From NCBI GenBank assembly GCA_022787565.1, contig JALFVN010000035.1, positions 62,001-126,000 of the forward strand: a DNA stretch of 64,000 bases, read 5' to 3'. The notes beneath the pieces are model-generated. The model was not told the origin of the DNA and ran no database searches. It worked only from the letters and a program-made list of their open reading frames with translations. Positions 24,530-34,012 of this stretch are shown one piece after another. The translations under genes and the position numbers were made by a program. Numbering within the stretch: position 1 is the stretch's first letter; each line of letters starts with the position of its first letter. Source of the DNA: Clostridiales bacterium (lineage in GTDB: Bacteria; Bacillota; Clostridia; Oscillospirales; Oscillospiraceae).

Positions 24530-27500
24530 TTATTCTTCTATGGTCTTTTGCGCGCTTTCCAGGTCAAGTTCGATCACCGTGGAGACGCCCTTTTCCTGCA
24601 TGGTGACGCCGTAGAGCATATCCGCCTCTTCCATGGTGCCGCGGCGGTGGGTAATGACCAGAAACTGGGTCTTTTCGGCCATGCGGCGCATGTACTGGGC
24701 GTAGCGGGTAACATTTGCCTCGTCCAGGGCCGCGTCAATCTCGTCCATGACACAGAAGGGCGTGGGCCGCACCTTCAGAATGGCAAAGTACAGGGCAATG
24801 GCCACAAAGGCCATCTCTCCGCCGGAAAGCAGGCTGATGTTGGACAGGACCTTTCCGGGAGGCTGCACCTTGATCTCGATGCCGCACTCCAGCACATTGC
24901 TCTCGTCCTCCAGCACCAGCGCCGCCTTGCCGCCGCCGAAAAGTTCCAGGAAGGTCTGGCGGAAGCTCTCGTCAATGGCTCTGAACTGGCGGAGGAATAC
25001 CTCCTTCATCTCGCCGGTGATCTCCTTTATGATATCCACAAGCTCGGTCTTTGCCTTATCCACATCGTCCCGCTGTCCGGTCAAAAACTCATATCTGGTG
25101 TTGACCCGCTCGTATTCGTCAATGGCGCCCAGGTTGGGATTGCCCAGCGCGCTGATCTGGCGGCGCAGCTCACCCATCTCCCGGTTGGCCTTCTGCAGAT
25201 TCTCCACCGGGCGGCGCAGCTCCTCCGCCGCGCTGTGACTCAGCTCATAGTTATCCCAGAGCTTGTCCAGCAGCTGCTTTTCCTCCATTTCGGCTGCCAG
25301 CTTTTTCTGTTCGGTTTTGGCGGCCCGGCGCTCAAGCTCGATAATGTCGGCGTTTCGCTGCTGGGCTTCCTTTTCCGCGAAAGTGCGCTTCTTTTCCAGT
25401 TCCAGCTTTTGGTCGCTGATCCGGGCGATCTCCTGCCGGATACCGCCGATCACGCCATTGATTTCCTCCAGGCGCTCACCCTTTTCGGCAAGACGCTCTT
25501 TCAGCTTTTCGATCTCCTGCTCTGCGCTCTCCACGGCCAGACGCCGCTTCTCACTGTCGCCGGAGAGGCTGTCCAGCAGGACCTCCAGCTGCTTAACGGC
25601 GTTTTCCGTGGCCCGGCGCTCCGCCTCGAAGGAGGAGCTCCTGCTCTTCAGCTCCGCCTGATCCTCCAGGGCCATGTCCAGCTGATAGCGGATGCCGGAG
25701 AGATTGGTCCGGGCCCGCTCCAGTTCAACGCTGCTGTCCTTTTCCTTTTCCGCCAGCTTTACCCGCTGCTTTTTCAGCTTTTCCAGCTCATTTGCCCGGG
25801 AGAGAATGCCGCTGCCTTTGGCGGTGCTGCCGCCGGTCATGGAGCCGCCGGCATTGATGAGCTGGCCGTCCAGCGTGACGATGCGCAGCCGGTTTCCGTT
25901 GGCCTTTGACATACGCACCGCGTCGCCCAGGGTCTCGGCAACCACGGTTCTGCCCAGGAGATTGGCAAAAATGTCTTTATATTGGGGAGCAAATTTTACC
26001 AGATCGTAGGCCACGCCCACAAAGCCCGGGTCGTTTACCGGCGCGTCGCGCATAACGCTGCCCCGGATGGTGTCCACCGGCAGGAAGGTGGCCCGGCCGG
26101 CGTCCCGGCGCTTCAGCAGTTCGATGGCACTGCGGCCGTCGTTCTGGGTGTCGGTGACAATATTCTGGGCTGCCGCGCCCAGAGCGGTCTCGATGGCAAG
26201 GGCGCACTCCTCGTCCGCCTTCACCAGATTGGCTACCGGCCCGTGGATGCCCTTGAGGGTCCCCCGCTCAGCCTCCCGCATGACGGTCTTTACAGCCTTG
26301 GAATAGCCCTCGAAGTCCTTTTCCATCTCGGTGAGCATACGGATACGGGAGTCCATGCTCCTGCCGTCCACCGAAAGCTGGCTCAGCTTTTCCGCAAGCT
26401 GATTGACCATATCCTCCCGGCTTTTCAGCTTCATCCGGCAGCCATCCAGCACATTGTTGTTCTGTTTTGTCTGCTCCTCCAGGGCTTCCAGCTCCTGCCC
26501 GATCTGGGCAATGCGCTTATTCCCCTCGTCCATGCGGCCCCGGACCTCGGCAGCCCGGCTCTCCTGCTGGGCAATGTCGCTGAGCATACGCTGCATACTC
26601 TCCGTGCTGCTTTTCACATTGGCCCGCAGCACGGCGGCGGCGGACTCGCACTCGGCAGCGGCAGATTCGGCGGCAGAGAGGCGTTCTCTGGCCTGCTCGG
26701 TCTCCACATCCTTCTGGTGCATCCGCTCGCTGATGCTGCCGGAGGAGGCGTAAAGCGCTTTCAGCTCCTCCCTGGCCTTTTCCAGAGCGTCGCTGGTCTG
26801 GCTGTATTCCAGGGCAATGGCCTCAGACTGGGAGCGAAGCTTGTCCAGCGTCTCCATCCAGACGGAGATCTCCTTCACGCGCAGCTCGTCTCTCAGCACC
26901 AGGTAGCGCTTGGCCGTCTCGGCCTGTTTTTTCAGGGGGCCCACCTGCATTTCCAGCTCTTCAATTTTATCGTTGATGCGCAGCAGGTTCTCCTCGGTCT
27001 TTTCCAGCTTCCGCTCGGCCTCTTCCTTGCGGTAGCGGAAACGGGAGATGCCCGCGGCCTCCTCAAAGACCTCCCGCCGGTCGGTGCTTTTGGTGGAGAC
27101 GATCTCCGCGATCCTGCCCTGACCGATGATGGAATAGCCGTCACGGCCCAGGCCGGTGTCCATCAGCAGGCTGTTGATGTCCTTGAGCCGGACGGACTCC
27201 CGGTTGATATAGTATTCGCTCTCCCCGCTGCGGTAGTAGCGGCGGGTGAGCATGATCTCGCTGCTGTCGGAGTCAAAGATGTGGGCGGAGTTGTCGATGA
27301 TCAGCGACACCTGGGCAAAGCCCAGCTTGCCCCGCTTCTCCGTGCCGCCGAAGATCACGTCCTCCATCTTCGTCCCCCGCAGGGCCTTGCTGCGCTGCTC
27401 GCCCATGACCCAGAGGATGGCGTCGGATATATTGGATTTGCCGGAGCCGTTGGGGCCCACAATGGCGGTGATATCCTTTTCAAAGGTGAGCCGGGTCTTG

Positions 27501-27547
27501 TCCGGGAAGGACTTGAAGCCCTGTATCTCCAATGCTTTTAAGTACAA
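24530..27547 (-). CDS. smc: Chromosome segregation protein SMC, short-armed
   Basis: 1005 residues. The head motifs are Walker A GPNGSGKS (31-38), signature LLSGGEMAF (906-913) and Walker B CVMDEIDAALDEANV (932-946). The hinge spans about 432-570 (GIHGPVANLV ... GSMTGG). Coiled-coil arms run about 170-430 and 580-855. Bacterial SMC proteins are normally about 1170-1190 residues, so each arm is roughly 70-90 residues short, and both are shortened about equally. SMC dimers with ScpAB organise and segregate the chromosome. The signature has Met-Ala-Phe where Arg-Ala-Leu is usual. No frameshift or stop is seen. Confidence 0.95.
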   Translation of the reverse strand: MYLKALEIQGFKSFPDKTRLTFEKDITAIVGPNGSGKSNISDAILWVMGEQRSKALRGTKMEDVIFGGTEKRGKLGFAQVSLIIDNSAHIFDSDSSEIMLTRRYYRSGESEYYINRESVRLKDINSLLMDTGLGRDGYSIIGQGRIAEIVSTKSTDRREVFEEAAGISRFRYRKEEAERKLEKTEENLLRINDKIEELEMQVGPLKKQAETAKRYLVLRDELRVKEISVWMETLDKLRSQSEAIALEYSQTSDALEKAREELKALYASSGSISERMHQKDVETEQARERLSAAESAAAECESAAAVLRANVKSSTESMQRMLSDIAQQESRAAEVRGRMDEGNKRIAQIGQELEALEEQTKQNNNVLDGCRMKLKSREDMVNQLAEKLSQLSVDGRSMDSRIRMLTEMEKDFEGYSKAVKTVMREAERGTLKGIHGPVANLVKADEECALAIETALGAAAQNIVTDTQNDGRSAIELLKRRDAGRATFLPVDTIRGSVMRDAPVNDPGFVGVAYDLVKFAPQYKDIFANLLGRTVVAETLGDAVRMSKANGNRLRIVTLDGQLINAGGSMTGGSTAKGSGILSRANELEKLKKQRVKLAEKEKDSSVELERARTNLSGIRYQLDMALEDQAELKSRSSSFEAERRATENAVKQLEVLLDSLSGDSEKRRLAVESAEQEIEKLKERLAEKGERLEEINGVIGGIRQEIARISDQKLELEKKRTFAEKEAQQRNADIIELERRAAKTEQKKLAAEMEEKQLLDKLWDNYELSHSAAEELRRPVENLQKANREMGELRRQISALGNPNLGAIDEYERVNTRYEFLTGQRDDVDKAKTELVDIIKEITGEMKEVFLRQFRAIDESFRQTFLELFGGGKAALVLEDESNVLECGIEIKVQPPGKVLSNISLLSGGEMAFVAIALYFAILKVRPTPFCVMDEIDAALDEANVTRYAQYMRRMAEKTQFLVITHRRGTMEEADMLYGVTMQEKGVSTVIELDLESAQKTIEE

Positions 27548-27588
27548 ATGTATAACCTCAATTTTGAAAAATTAACTGAATTATTATA

Positions 27589-28617
27589 TTATACTTTTTT
27601 CCGCATTTCAACGGAAACTATTTCGATCTCATGGTTTTTCAGCTGTTTCCCCATAACTTTCAGGCTGCTCAGGCCGAATTCGGTGCAAAGACGCTCAATA
27701 TTCTGCCTGTGCTGCCCCACCATCTGGGAAATTCTCCTTGGGTCAACGGCCAAAACCACCGCGCTGCCGGGCGCGGTGCCCTGCAAAAGCTGTCTGGCTT
27801 TTTCCAGCAGCACGCGGCTTTTCACCAGTTCCCCCAGGGCCGGATGGTAGGCCCCGCCCGCCGCGTCTCCGCCGGAGAGCTCGTCCGTGGGGTTCAGTCC
27901 CAGGCGGATCACCGGGATGCCCGCCTCTTCAAAGACCGGCAGCAGCTTTGCGCAGCAGCGCACCGCGTCCTCCACGGTATGCTCCGTATACCGGCCGGCG
28001 CGCCACAGATCGTAAAGGGCCGTGTCCCGCACGATGACCGTGGGGTAAATGCGCACGCCGTCCGGTTTCAGCGCCGTGATGCGCCGGGCGGTCTCCAGAC
28101 TGCGCTCGTCGCTGTCGCCGGGCAGGCCGGTCATCATCTGGAGAATGAGTCGGAAGCCCGCCGCCTTGATTTGGCGGGAGGCTGTTTCCACATCCTCCGC
28201 CCTGTGTCCACGGCCGGAGAGGAGCAAAACCTCGTCGTCCATGGACTGTGCGCCCAGCTCAACGGTCTCCACGCCGTAGTCCTTCAGCCGCTTTAACACG
28301 GCGGCGTCAATGGCGTCCGGCCGGGTGGACAGGCGGATGGAATCGATCTCTCCCCTGTCCAGCGCCTCCTTCGCTGCGGACAAAAGGGCGGTCTGCTCCG
28401 CTGCCGGGATGGCGGTGAAGCTGCCCCCATAAAACGCCAGTTGCCGCTTTGCCCCGTTCCGGGGCAAGGCGGCTGCCTGCTTGATCGCTTCTTTAACTGT
28501 CTGGGCGGTGGCGGGCTGCTGTGTCCCGGAAATGCGGCGCTGATTGCAGAAAACGCAGTCGTTGGGGCAGCCCAGATGGGGCACAAAAACCGGGATAATG
28601 CTCTCTCTGGCGCTCAT
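27589..28617 (-). CDS. Radical SAM protein of the Elp3-like class
   Basis: 342 residues. The cluster motif is GCPNDCVFCNQ (CX4CX2C spacing as in Elp3/COG1243-type proteins), followed by FYGGSFTAIP and STRPDAID, then ELGAQSMDDEVL and MTGLPGDSDERS. There is no N-acetyltransferase domain of true Elp3. It lies between rnc and smc, a position conserved in many Clostridia, and overlaps rnc by 4 bp. The function is unassigned; tRNA modification is a plausible guess from the family. Confidence 0.85.
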   Translation of the reverse strand: MSARESIIPVFVPHLGCPNDCVFCNQRRISGTQQPATAQTVKEAIKQAAALPRNGAKRQLAFYGGSFTAIPAAEQTALLSAAKEALDRGEIDSIRLSTRPDAIDAAVLKRLKDYGVETVELGAQSMDDEVLLLSGRGHRAEDVETASRQIKAAGFRLILQMMTGLPGDSDERSLETARRITALKPDGVRIYPTVIVRDTALYDLWRAGRYTEHTVEDAVRCCAKLLPVFEEAGIPVIRLGLNPTDELSGGDAAGGAYHPALGELVKSRVLLEKARQLLQGTAPGSAVVLAVDPRRISQMVGQHRQNIERLCTEFGLSSLKVMGKQLKNHEIEIVSVEMRKKV

Positions 28618-29291
28618 TTTTTCAGCGCCTCCAGCGCCATACAGGCGGCCATCTGCTCCGCCTCTTTTTTGGTGCGGCCGCTGCCCTCCCCCGCGGGCTG
28701 TCCGTTGATGGACACCCGGAAGGTAAAGACCTTGTTGTGGTCCGGGCCGGTCTGAGAGACCATCTCATAGCGGATCTGCTGTCCGCTCTTTTGCTGCACC
28801 AGCTCCTGCAGCTCGGTCTTATAGTCGGCGGAGCGGTGGCTCTCGCTGATCTCCACGTTATTGAGCACTCTGGTCAGGATAAACGTCCTGGCCCGGTCAA
28901 GGCCGCCGTCCAGATACATGGCGGCAATGATGGACTCCACCATATCCGCCAGGATGGAGGGCCGCTCCCGGCCGCCGGTGTGCTCCTCGCCCTTGCCAAG
29001 GCGCATATAGGAGCCAAGTCCCAGCTCCAGCGCCACCTTGTGCAAGCTGCTCTCGCAGACCAGTTCTGCCCGGAGCCGGGTCATCTTCCCCTCGGGGAGC
29101 CTGGGCTCGTGGTGGTAGAGGAAATCCGCCGTCACCAGGCCCAGGATGGAGTCCCCCAGAAACTCCAGCCGTTCATAGCTCTGGCAGCCGGGTTCATGGC
29201 GCTCGTTGGCATAGGAGCTGTGGGTAAGGGCCGTCTGGAGCAGGGCGCGGTTTTTGAAGCTGTATCCGATTTTCTGTTCAAGCTTCTCCAT
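28614..29291 (-). CDS. rnc: Ribonuclease III
   Basis: 225 residues. The signature ERLEFLGDSILGLV holds metal-binding acidic residues, and DMVESIIAAMYLDGG the second acidic pair. A C-terminal double-stranded-RNA-binding domain ends GRTKKEAEQMAACMALEAL. It cuts rRNA precursors and other duplex RNA. It overlaps plsX by 14 bp. The acyl carrier protein gene that often lies between plsX and rnc is absent here. Confidence 0.96.
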   Translation of the reverse strand: MEKLEQKIGYSFKNRALLQTALTHSSYANERHEPGCQSYERLEFLGDSILGLVTADFLYHHEPRLPEGKMTRLRAELVCESSLHKVALELGLGSYMRLGKGEEHTGGRERPSILADMVESIIAAMYLDGGLDRARTFILTRVLNNVEISESHRSADYKTELQELVQQKSGQQIRYEMVSQTGPDHNKVFTFRVSINGQPAGEGSGRTKKEAEQMAACMALEALKK

Positions 29292-30303
29292 TGCTTTCCG
29301 TGTTGATCCTCATGTAATCAATGTTGCTTTCAATATCGCCGATGATGCCGGAGTTGACAAAGGCCACCGCCTGCCGCACGGCGGCAAAGATGCTGTCCGC
29401 GTTGGAGGAACCGTGGGCCTTGATCACCGGCCTGCTGATGCCCACAAGGGCAGTGCCGCCCACTTCGTTCACGTCCATGGACTTTTTCATGATGCCCAGG
29501 TCCTTTTTCAGCACTGCGGCAGCCAGCTTGTTTTTGGTGTTCTTGTAAAACACGCCTTTCAGCTGCTTCATGATGTATTTGATGGTGCCCTCGGTGGCCT
29601 TGAGCATCACGTTCCCGGTGAAGCCGTCGGTCACCACCACGTCCGCCTTGCCGGCAAAGACGTCGGTGCCCTCCACGTTGCCGATAAAGTTGATCCTGCC
29701 CTCTTCGCCCGCCTTTTTCAGCAGGGCAAAGGCCTGATGCTGCAAAGTGCCGCCCTTGGTGTCCTCGGTGCCCACATTGAGCAGGCCCACCCGGGGGGAC
29801 TCGCAGCCCATGATCTTTTTGGCATAAAAGCTGCCCATATAGGCAAACTGCAGGAGGTATTCCGCCGTGCACTCCACATTTGCGCCGCAGTCGATGAGCA
29901 TGACCCCATGCTCTCCGGCAGGCAGAACGGGGGCCAGCGCCGCCCGGCGGATGCCCCGGATGCGCTTGACCGTAAGCGTTGCGCCGGTCAGCAGCGCGCC
30001 GGTGCTGCCGGCAGATACCACCGCGTCGCCCTTGCCCTCCTTGAGCAGGTTCAGGGCCACGGCCATGGAAGAGTCCTTTTTCCGCCGGGTGGCGGTGCTG
30101 GGGTCGTCCTCCATGGAAATGACCTCTCTGGCGTCCACAATGTCTATCCCGGTGCAGCCCTCGTTTTCCAGGCAGGCACGCACATCCTCCGCGCGGCCCA
30201 CCAGCGTGAGCTCCACGCCCAGGCGCTGCTTTGCCATTACCGCGCCCTTAACGATTTCTGCGGGGGCGTTGTCGCCGCCCATTGCGTCAATAATGATCCT
30301 CAA
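29278..30303 (-). CDS. plsX: Phosphate acyltransferase PlsX
   Basis: 341 residues from a TTG at 30303, which has GGGGAGG 9-10 nt upstream and gives the expected start (M)RIIIDAMGGDNAP. Other family segments are SAGSTGALL, GAGSTG-like LLDCGANVE region, DGFTGNVMLK and GVGGTALVGI-like sequence near the end. It makes acyl phosphate from acyl-ACP, the first step of phospholipid synthesis in most Gram-positives. The start lies inside the 3' end of trmFO (17-bp overlap). The TTG further upstream at 30324 precedes the ribosome site and is unlikely. Confidence 0.94.
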   Translation of the reverse strand: MRIIIDAMGGDNAPAEIVKGAVMAKQRLGVELTLVGRAEDVRACLENEGCTGIDIVDAREVISMEDDPSTATRRKKDSSMAVALNLLKEGKGDAVVSAGSTGALLTGATLTVKRIRGIRRAALAPVLPAGEHGVMLIDCGANVECTAEYLLQFAYMGSFYAKKIMGCESPRVGLLNVGTEDTKGGTLQHQAFALLKKAGEEGRINFIGNVEGTDVFAGKADVVVTDGFTGNVMLKATEGTIKYIMKQLKGVFYKNTKNKLAAAVLKKDLGIMKKSMDVNEVGGTALVGISRPVIKAHGSSNADSIFAAVRQAVAFVNSGIIGDIESNIDYMRINTESNGEA

Positions 30304-31612
30304 TTTGAAATACCTCCCCTTCAACGAGCCTGTCTATGATCTCCAGGGAACGGGCGGAGATCGCCGCGTTCTTGTTTCTCTTTCCTTTTACCCTGTGCTC
30401 CAGGGGCGTGATGATGCCGAAATTGATGTTCATGGGCTGGAAGTCCCCCACGCTGCCGCCGGAGATATACAGCCCCAGAGCGCCGATGGCCGTCTCCTGG
30501 GGGAAGTTCACCGGGGGCAGGCCCAGCACTCTCGCCGCGGTCTCGATGCCCACCAGCATACCGGAGGCGGCGGACTCCACATAGCCCTCCACGCCGGTCA
30601 TCTGGCCGGCAAAGCTGATCCTGGGCTCCGTGCGCAGCCGGTAATACCGGTCCAGCAGCTTGGGGCTGTTCAGATAAGTATTGCGGTGCATCACCCCGTA
30701 GCGCACAAACTCCGCGTTCCGCAGCGCAGGGATCATGGAAAACACCCGTTTCTGCTCGCCCCAGGTCAGATGGGTCTGGAAGCCCACCATATTGTAAATG
30801 GTGCCGTCCGCGTTGTCCCGCCGGAGCTGGACCACGGCGTAGTTTTCCTTTCCCGTTCTGGGGTCCTTCAGGCCCACGGGCTTCAATGGTCCATAGCGCA
30901 GGGTGTCCACCCCCCGGCGGGCCATGACCTCCACGGGCATACAGCCCTCGAACACGCCGCCGTCGTCAAAGCCGTGGATCTCCGCCTCTCTGGCGGAGAC
31001 AAGCTCCCTGACAAAGGCCAGATACTCCTCCTTGTCCATAGGGCAGTTTACATAATCCGCCGTCCCCTTGTCGTAGCGGGAGGCGAAAAAGGCGCTGTCC
31101 ATGTCCACGCTCTCCAGGGTGACGATGGGGGCCACCGCGTCGTAAAAGTGCAGGTCGCTGTCCGGGCATAGGGCGGCGATCTTTTCGGCAATGGCGTCGC
31201 TGCTCAGGGGGCCGGTGGCGATGACCACCTCCCCCTGGGGGATGTCGGTAGCCTCGGCCTCAACGGTCTCCACGTTGGGATGGTTTCTCAGCTTTTCGGT
31301 GATGTACCGGGAAAAGCCCTCCCGGTCCACCGCCAGGGCGCCGCCGGCGGCAACCCGGTTTTCATCGGCGCTGGCCATAATGAGGGAGCCCATCTTCCGC
31401 ATTTCCGCCTTCAGAAGGCCCACGGCGTTGGTCAGCTCGTCGCTTCTCAGGGAGTTGGAGCACACCAACTCCGCAAAAAGCGGGGAGTGGTGCGCCGGCG
31501 TCATTTTATTGGGCTTCATCTCCACAAGGCGTACCCTGACGCCCCGCCGGGCCAGCTGCCAGGCGCACTCGCTGCCGGCCAGTCCCGCGCCCAGTACCGT
31601 TACTGTTTTCAT
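30287..31612 (-). CDS. trmFO: Folate-dependent tRNA (uracil-54-C5) methyltransferase TrmFO
   Basis: 441 residues, family length. The FAD-binding start is VTVLGAGLAGSECAWQLA. Further signatures are LVCSNSLRSDELTNAVGLLK, the YDAVAPIV segment, ASRYDKGTADYVNCPMDKEEY, and GYVESAASG. It forms ribothymidine at tRNA position 54 with methylene-THF as carbon donor. It begins 3 nt after topA, the common topA-trmFO order. Confidence 0.96.
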   Translation of the reverse strand: MKTVTVLGAGLAGSECAWQLARRGVRVRLVEMKPNKMTPAHHSPLFAELVCSNSLRSDELTNAVGLLKAEMRKMGSLIMASADENRVAAGGALAVDREGFSRYITEKLRNHPNVETVEAEATDIPQGEVVIATGPLSSDAIAEKIAALCPDSDLHFYDAVAPIVTLESVDMDSAFFASRYDKGTADYVNCPMDKEEYLAFVRELVSAREAEIHGFDDGGVFEGCMPVEVMARRGVDTLRYGPLKPVGLKDPRTGKENYAVVQLRRDNADGTIYNMVGFQTHLTWGEQKRVFSMIPALRNAEFVRYGVMHRNTYLNSPKLLDRYYRLRTEPRISFAGQMTGVEGYVESAASGMLVGIETAARVLGLPPVNFPQETAIGALGLYISGGSVGDFQPMNINFGIITPLEHRVKGKRNKNAAISARSLEIIDRLVEGEVFQIEDHY

Positions 31613-31615
31613 GCT

Positions 31616-34003
31616 TTATTCCTTCACATCCGCCGTTTTTCTGGCGGCGGGCTTTTTCGCTGTTGTTTTCTTTGCTGTGGTGGTTTTCTTTGCCGCAGAC
31701 GGCTTCTTCTCCGCGGTGGTTTTCTTTGCCGCGGTGGTTTTCTTTGCCGTCGTAGTTTTCTTTGCCGTCGTAGTTTTCTTTGTCGTTGCCTTCTTCGTTG
31801 TACCTGTCTTTTTCGCGGCGGCGGTCTTCTTTTCTGCTTCCGCTTTCTTTGCGGCCTTCTTTGCCTCCGCTTCGGCCTTTTCCTCCGGGGTCTTTTTCTT
31901 ATAGACCCGTTTGTCCTCCGGTACAAAATTCGGGCAGCTCTCGTTGATGCAGAAGGACTTCAACGGCCCTCTGCCGCTGCGCTTGAACATGGTCTTGCCG
32001 CAGGCAGGACAGTAGTCCTTGGTGGGCACGTCCCAGGTGATGAAGCCGCAGTCCACGCCCCGCTCGCAGGCGTAGAACACATAGCCCTTCTTGGAGGTGC
32101 GCTTCAATATCCTGCCGCCGCACTTGGGGCATTTGCCGGGCATTTCGATGACGATGGGCTTGGTAAAGGTGCACTCCGGGAAACCGGGGCAGGCCAGGAA
32201 ATGGCCGAACTTGCCCTTTTTGACCACCATCTGGCGGCCGCAGACCTCGCAGTACTCGTCGCTGAGCACGTCGGGCACCTTCAGCTTCACGCCGTCCATG
32301 GCGGTCTCCGCCGCGGTCATCTCGTGATCGAAATCCTCGTAAAAGTCCGCCAGCACCTGCCGCCACTGGGCCCTGCCGTTTTCGATCTCGTCCAGCTCCG
32401 CCTCCATGTGGTTGGTGAATTTCAGATCCACGATGTCGGCAAAATGTTCCTTCATCAGGCCTGTCACCACCTCGCCCAGAGGCGTGGGGCGCAGATATTT
32501 GCCCTCCTTGATCACATAATCGTGGGAGGTGATGGTGGATATGGTGGGCGCGTAGGTGGAGGGGCGGCCGATGCCCTTCTCCTCCATGGCGCGGATCAGC
32601 GTGGCCTCGGTATAGCGTGCAGGGGGCTGGGTGAACTGCTGGTCCGGGATCATTTTCTCCAGCGTCAGCTTCTCCCCCTGGCTGAGAGAGGGCAGGGGGT
32701 TAGCCAGCTCGGCGCTCTCCTCGTCCTTGGCCTCTTCATACACGGCGGTATAGCCGGGGAATTTCATTTCGGAGTAATTGGCCCGGAAATTATAGCTGTT
32801 GGACACCACGTCCACTGCCACGCTGTCGTACACCGCGTTTGCCATCTGGCAGGCGGTGAAGCGGCCCCAGATCAGCCGGTACAGCCGGTACTGCTCCTGG
32901 GTCAGATCCTTTCTCACCAGCTCCGGGGTCAGAAAAACGTCGGTGGGGCGGATGGCCTCATGGGCGTCCTGCGCGCCTGCCTTGGTCTTGAAGCGGCGGG
33001 GCTGGCTGGGGATATACTGGCTGCCGTAGCGCTCGGTAATGAAAGCGCGGGCGGCGTTCAGGGCCTCGTCGGAGAGGCGGAGAGAGTCGGTTCTCATGTA
33101 GGTGATCAGACCGATACTGCCCCTGCCGCTGATCTCCACGCCTTCATAAAGCTGCTGGGCGATGGACATGGCGCGCCGGGGCGTCATGCTCAGGCGGCGG
33201 GAAGCCTCCTGCTGCAAAGTGGAGGTGATAAAGGGGGGCGCGGGGCTGCGCTGCTTCTCTCCCCGCTTCACGGTGTTGACGATAAAGGGCGCGTCCTTCA
33301 CCGCGTCAATGACGGTGTTGACCTCGTCCTCGCTGTGAAGCTCCTGCTTTTTGTCGTTTTGGCCGTAAAAACGGGCGGTAAAGCTGCCGGCGCCGTCGCC
33401 CCGGCTGAGACTTGCGTCCAGAAGCCAGTATTCCTCACTCTTGAAATTTTTGATCTCCTCTTCCCTGTCCACCACCATGCGGGTGGCGACAGACTGGACG
33501 CGGCCGGCGGAAAGGCCGGTCTTGATCTTTTTCCACAGCAGCGGCGAGAGCTTGTAGCCCACAATACGGTCAAGAATACGCCGTGCCTGCTGGGCGTCCA
33601 CCAGGTCCTGATCGATGGCTCTGGGGTTCCGGATACTCTCGGTGACCACCTTCTTGGTTATCTCGTTGAAGGTGACGCGCTTTACCTTGTCATCCGGCAG
33701 GTCCAGCAGCTCCTTCAGGTGCCAGGAAATGGCCTCTCCCTCACGGTCAGGGTCAGTGGCAAGATACACGGTTTTCGCGGACTTTGCTTCCTTTTTCAGC
33801 TCTGCGATCAATTCTTTCTTGTCCCGGACGGGGATATACTGAGGCTCGAAGCCGTGCTCGATATCCACGCCCATTTTGCTCTTGGGCAGATCCCGCAGGT
33901 GTCCCATGGAGGCTTTTACCGTATAGTCTCCGCCCAGATATTTTTCGATGGTCTTTGCCTTCGCCGGAGATTCGACGATGACAAGATCCTTTGCTTTTGC
34001 CAT
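31616..34003 (-). CDS. topA: DNA topoisomerase I with lysine/alanine-rich C-terminal tail
   Basis: 795 residues. A Toprim domain (VIVESPAKAKTIEKYLG; DPDREGEAISWH) is followed by the catalytic core with GLITYMRTDSLRLS (active Tyr) and three C-terminal cysteine fingers (CEVCG...CPGFPEC; CPKCG...C; CPACG...C). It relaxes negative supercoils. After the fingers comes a tail of about 90 residues made of KKTTTAK-type repeats, like histone H1 or mycobacterial TopA tails, probably for DNA binding. The tail DNA is a minisatellite. The ATG follows GTGAGGA. Confidence 0.96.
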   Translation of the reverse strand: MAKAKDLVIVESPAKAKTIEKYLGGDYTVKASMGHLRDLPKSKMGVDIEHGFEPQYIPVRDKKELIAELKKEAKSAKTVYLATDPDREGEAISWHLKELLDLPDDKVKRVTFNEITKKVVTESIRNPRAIDQDLVDAQQARRILDRIVGYKLSPLLWKKIKTGLSAGRVQSVATRMVVDREEEIKNFKSEEYWLLDASLSRGDGAGSFTARFYGQNDKKQELHSEDEVNTVIDAVKDAPFIVNTVKRGEKQRSPAPPFITSTLQQEASRRLSMTPRRAMSIAQQLYEGVEISGRGSIGLITYMRTDSLRLSDEALNAARAFITERYGSQYIPSQPRRFKTKAGAQDAHEAIRPTDVFLTPELVRKDLTQEQYRLYRLIWGRFTACQMANAVYDSVAVDVVSNSYNFRANYSEMKFPGYTAVYEEAKDEESAELANPLPSLSQGEKLTLEKMIPDQQFTQPPARYTEATLIRAMEEKGIGRPSTYAPTISTITSHDYVIKEGKYLRPTPLGEVVTGLMKEHFADIVDLKFTNHMEAELDEIENGRAQWRQVLADFYEDFDHEMTAAETAMDGVKLKVPDVLSDEYCEVCGRQMVVKKGKFGHFLACPGFPECTFTKPIVIEMPGKCPKCGGRILKRTSKKGYVFYACERGVDCGFITWDVPTKDYCPACGKTMFKRSGRGPLKSFCINESCPNFVPEDKRVYKKKTPEEKAEAEAKKAAKKAEAEKKTAAAKKTGTTKKATTKKTTTAKKTTTAKKTTAAKKTTAEKKPSAAKKTTTAKKTTAKKPAARKTADVKE
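31660..31800. repeat. 18-bp tandem repeat inside the 3' end of topA
   Basis: At least four near-identical 18-bp units (GTGGTTTTCTTTGCCGCG and variants) run in order at 31716-31787, with decayed units on both sides. Each unit encodes six residues (TAKKTT-type). Copy number is likely to vary between strains. Confidence 0.75.
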
Positions 34004-34012
34004 TATGCGTCC

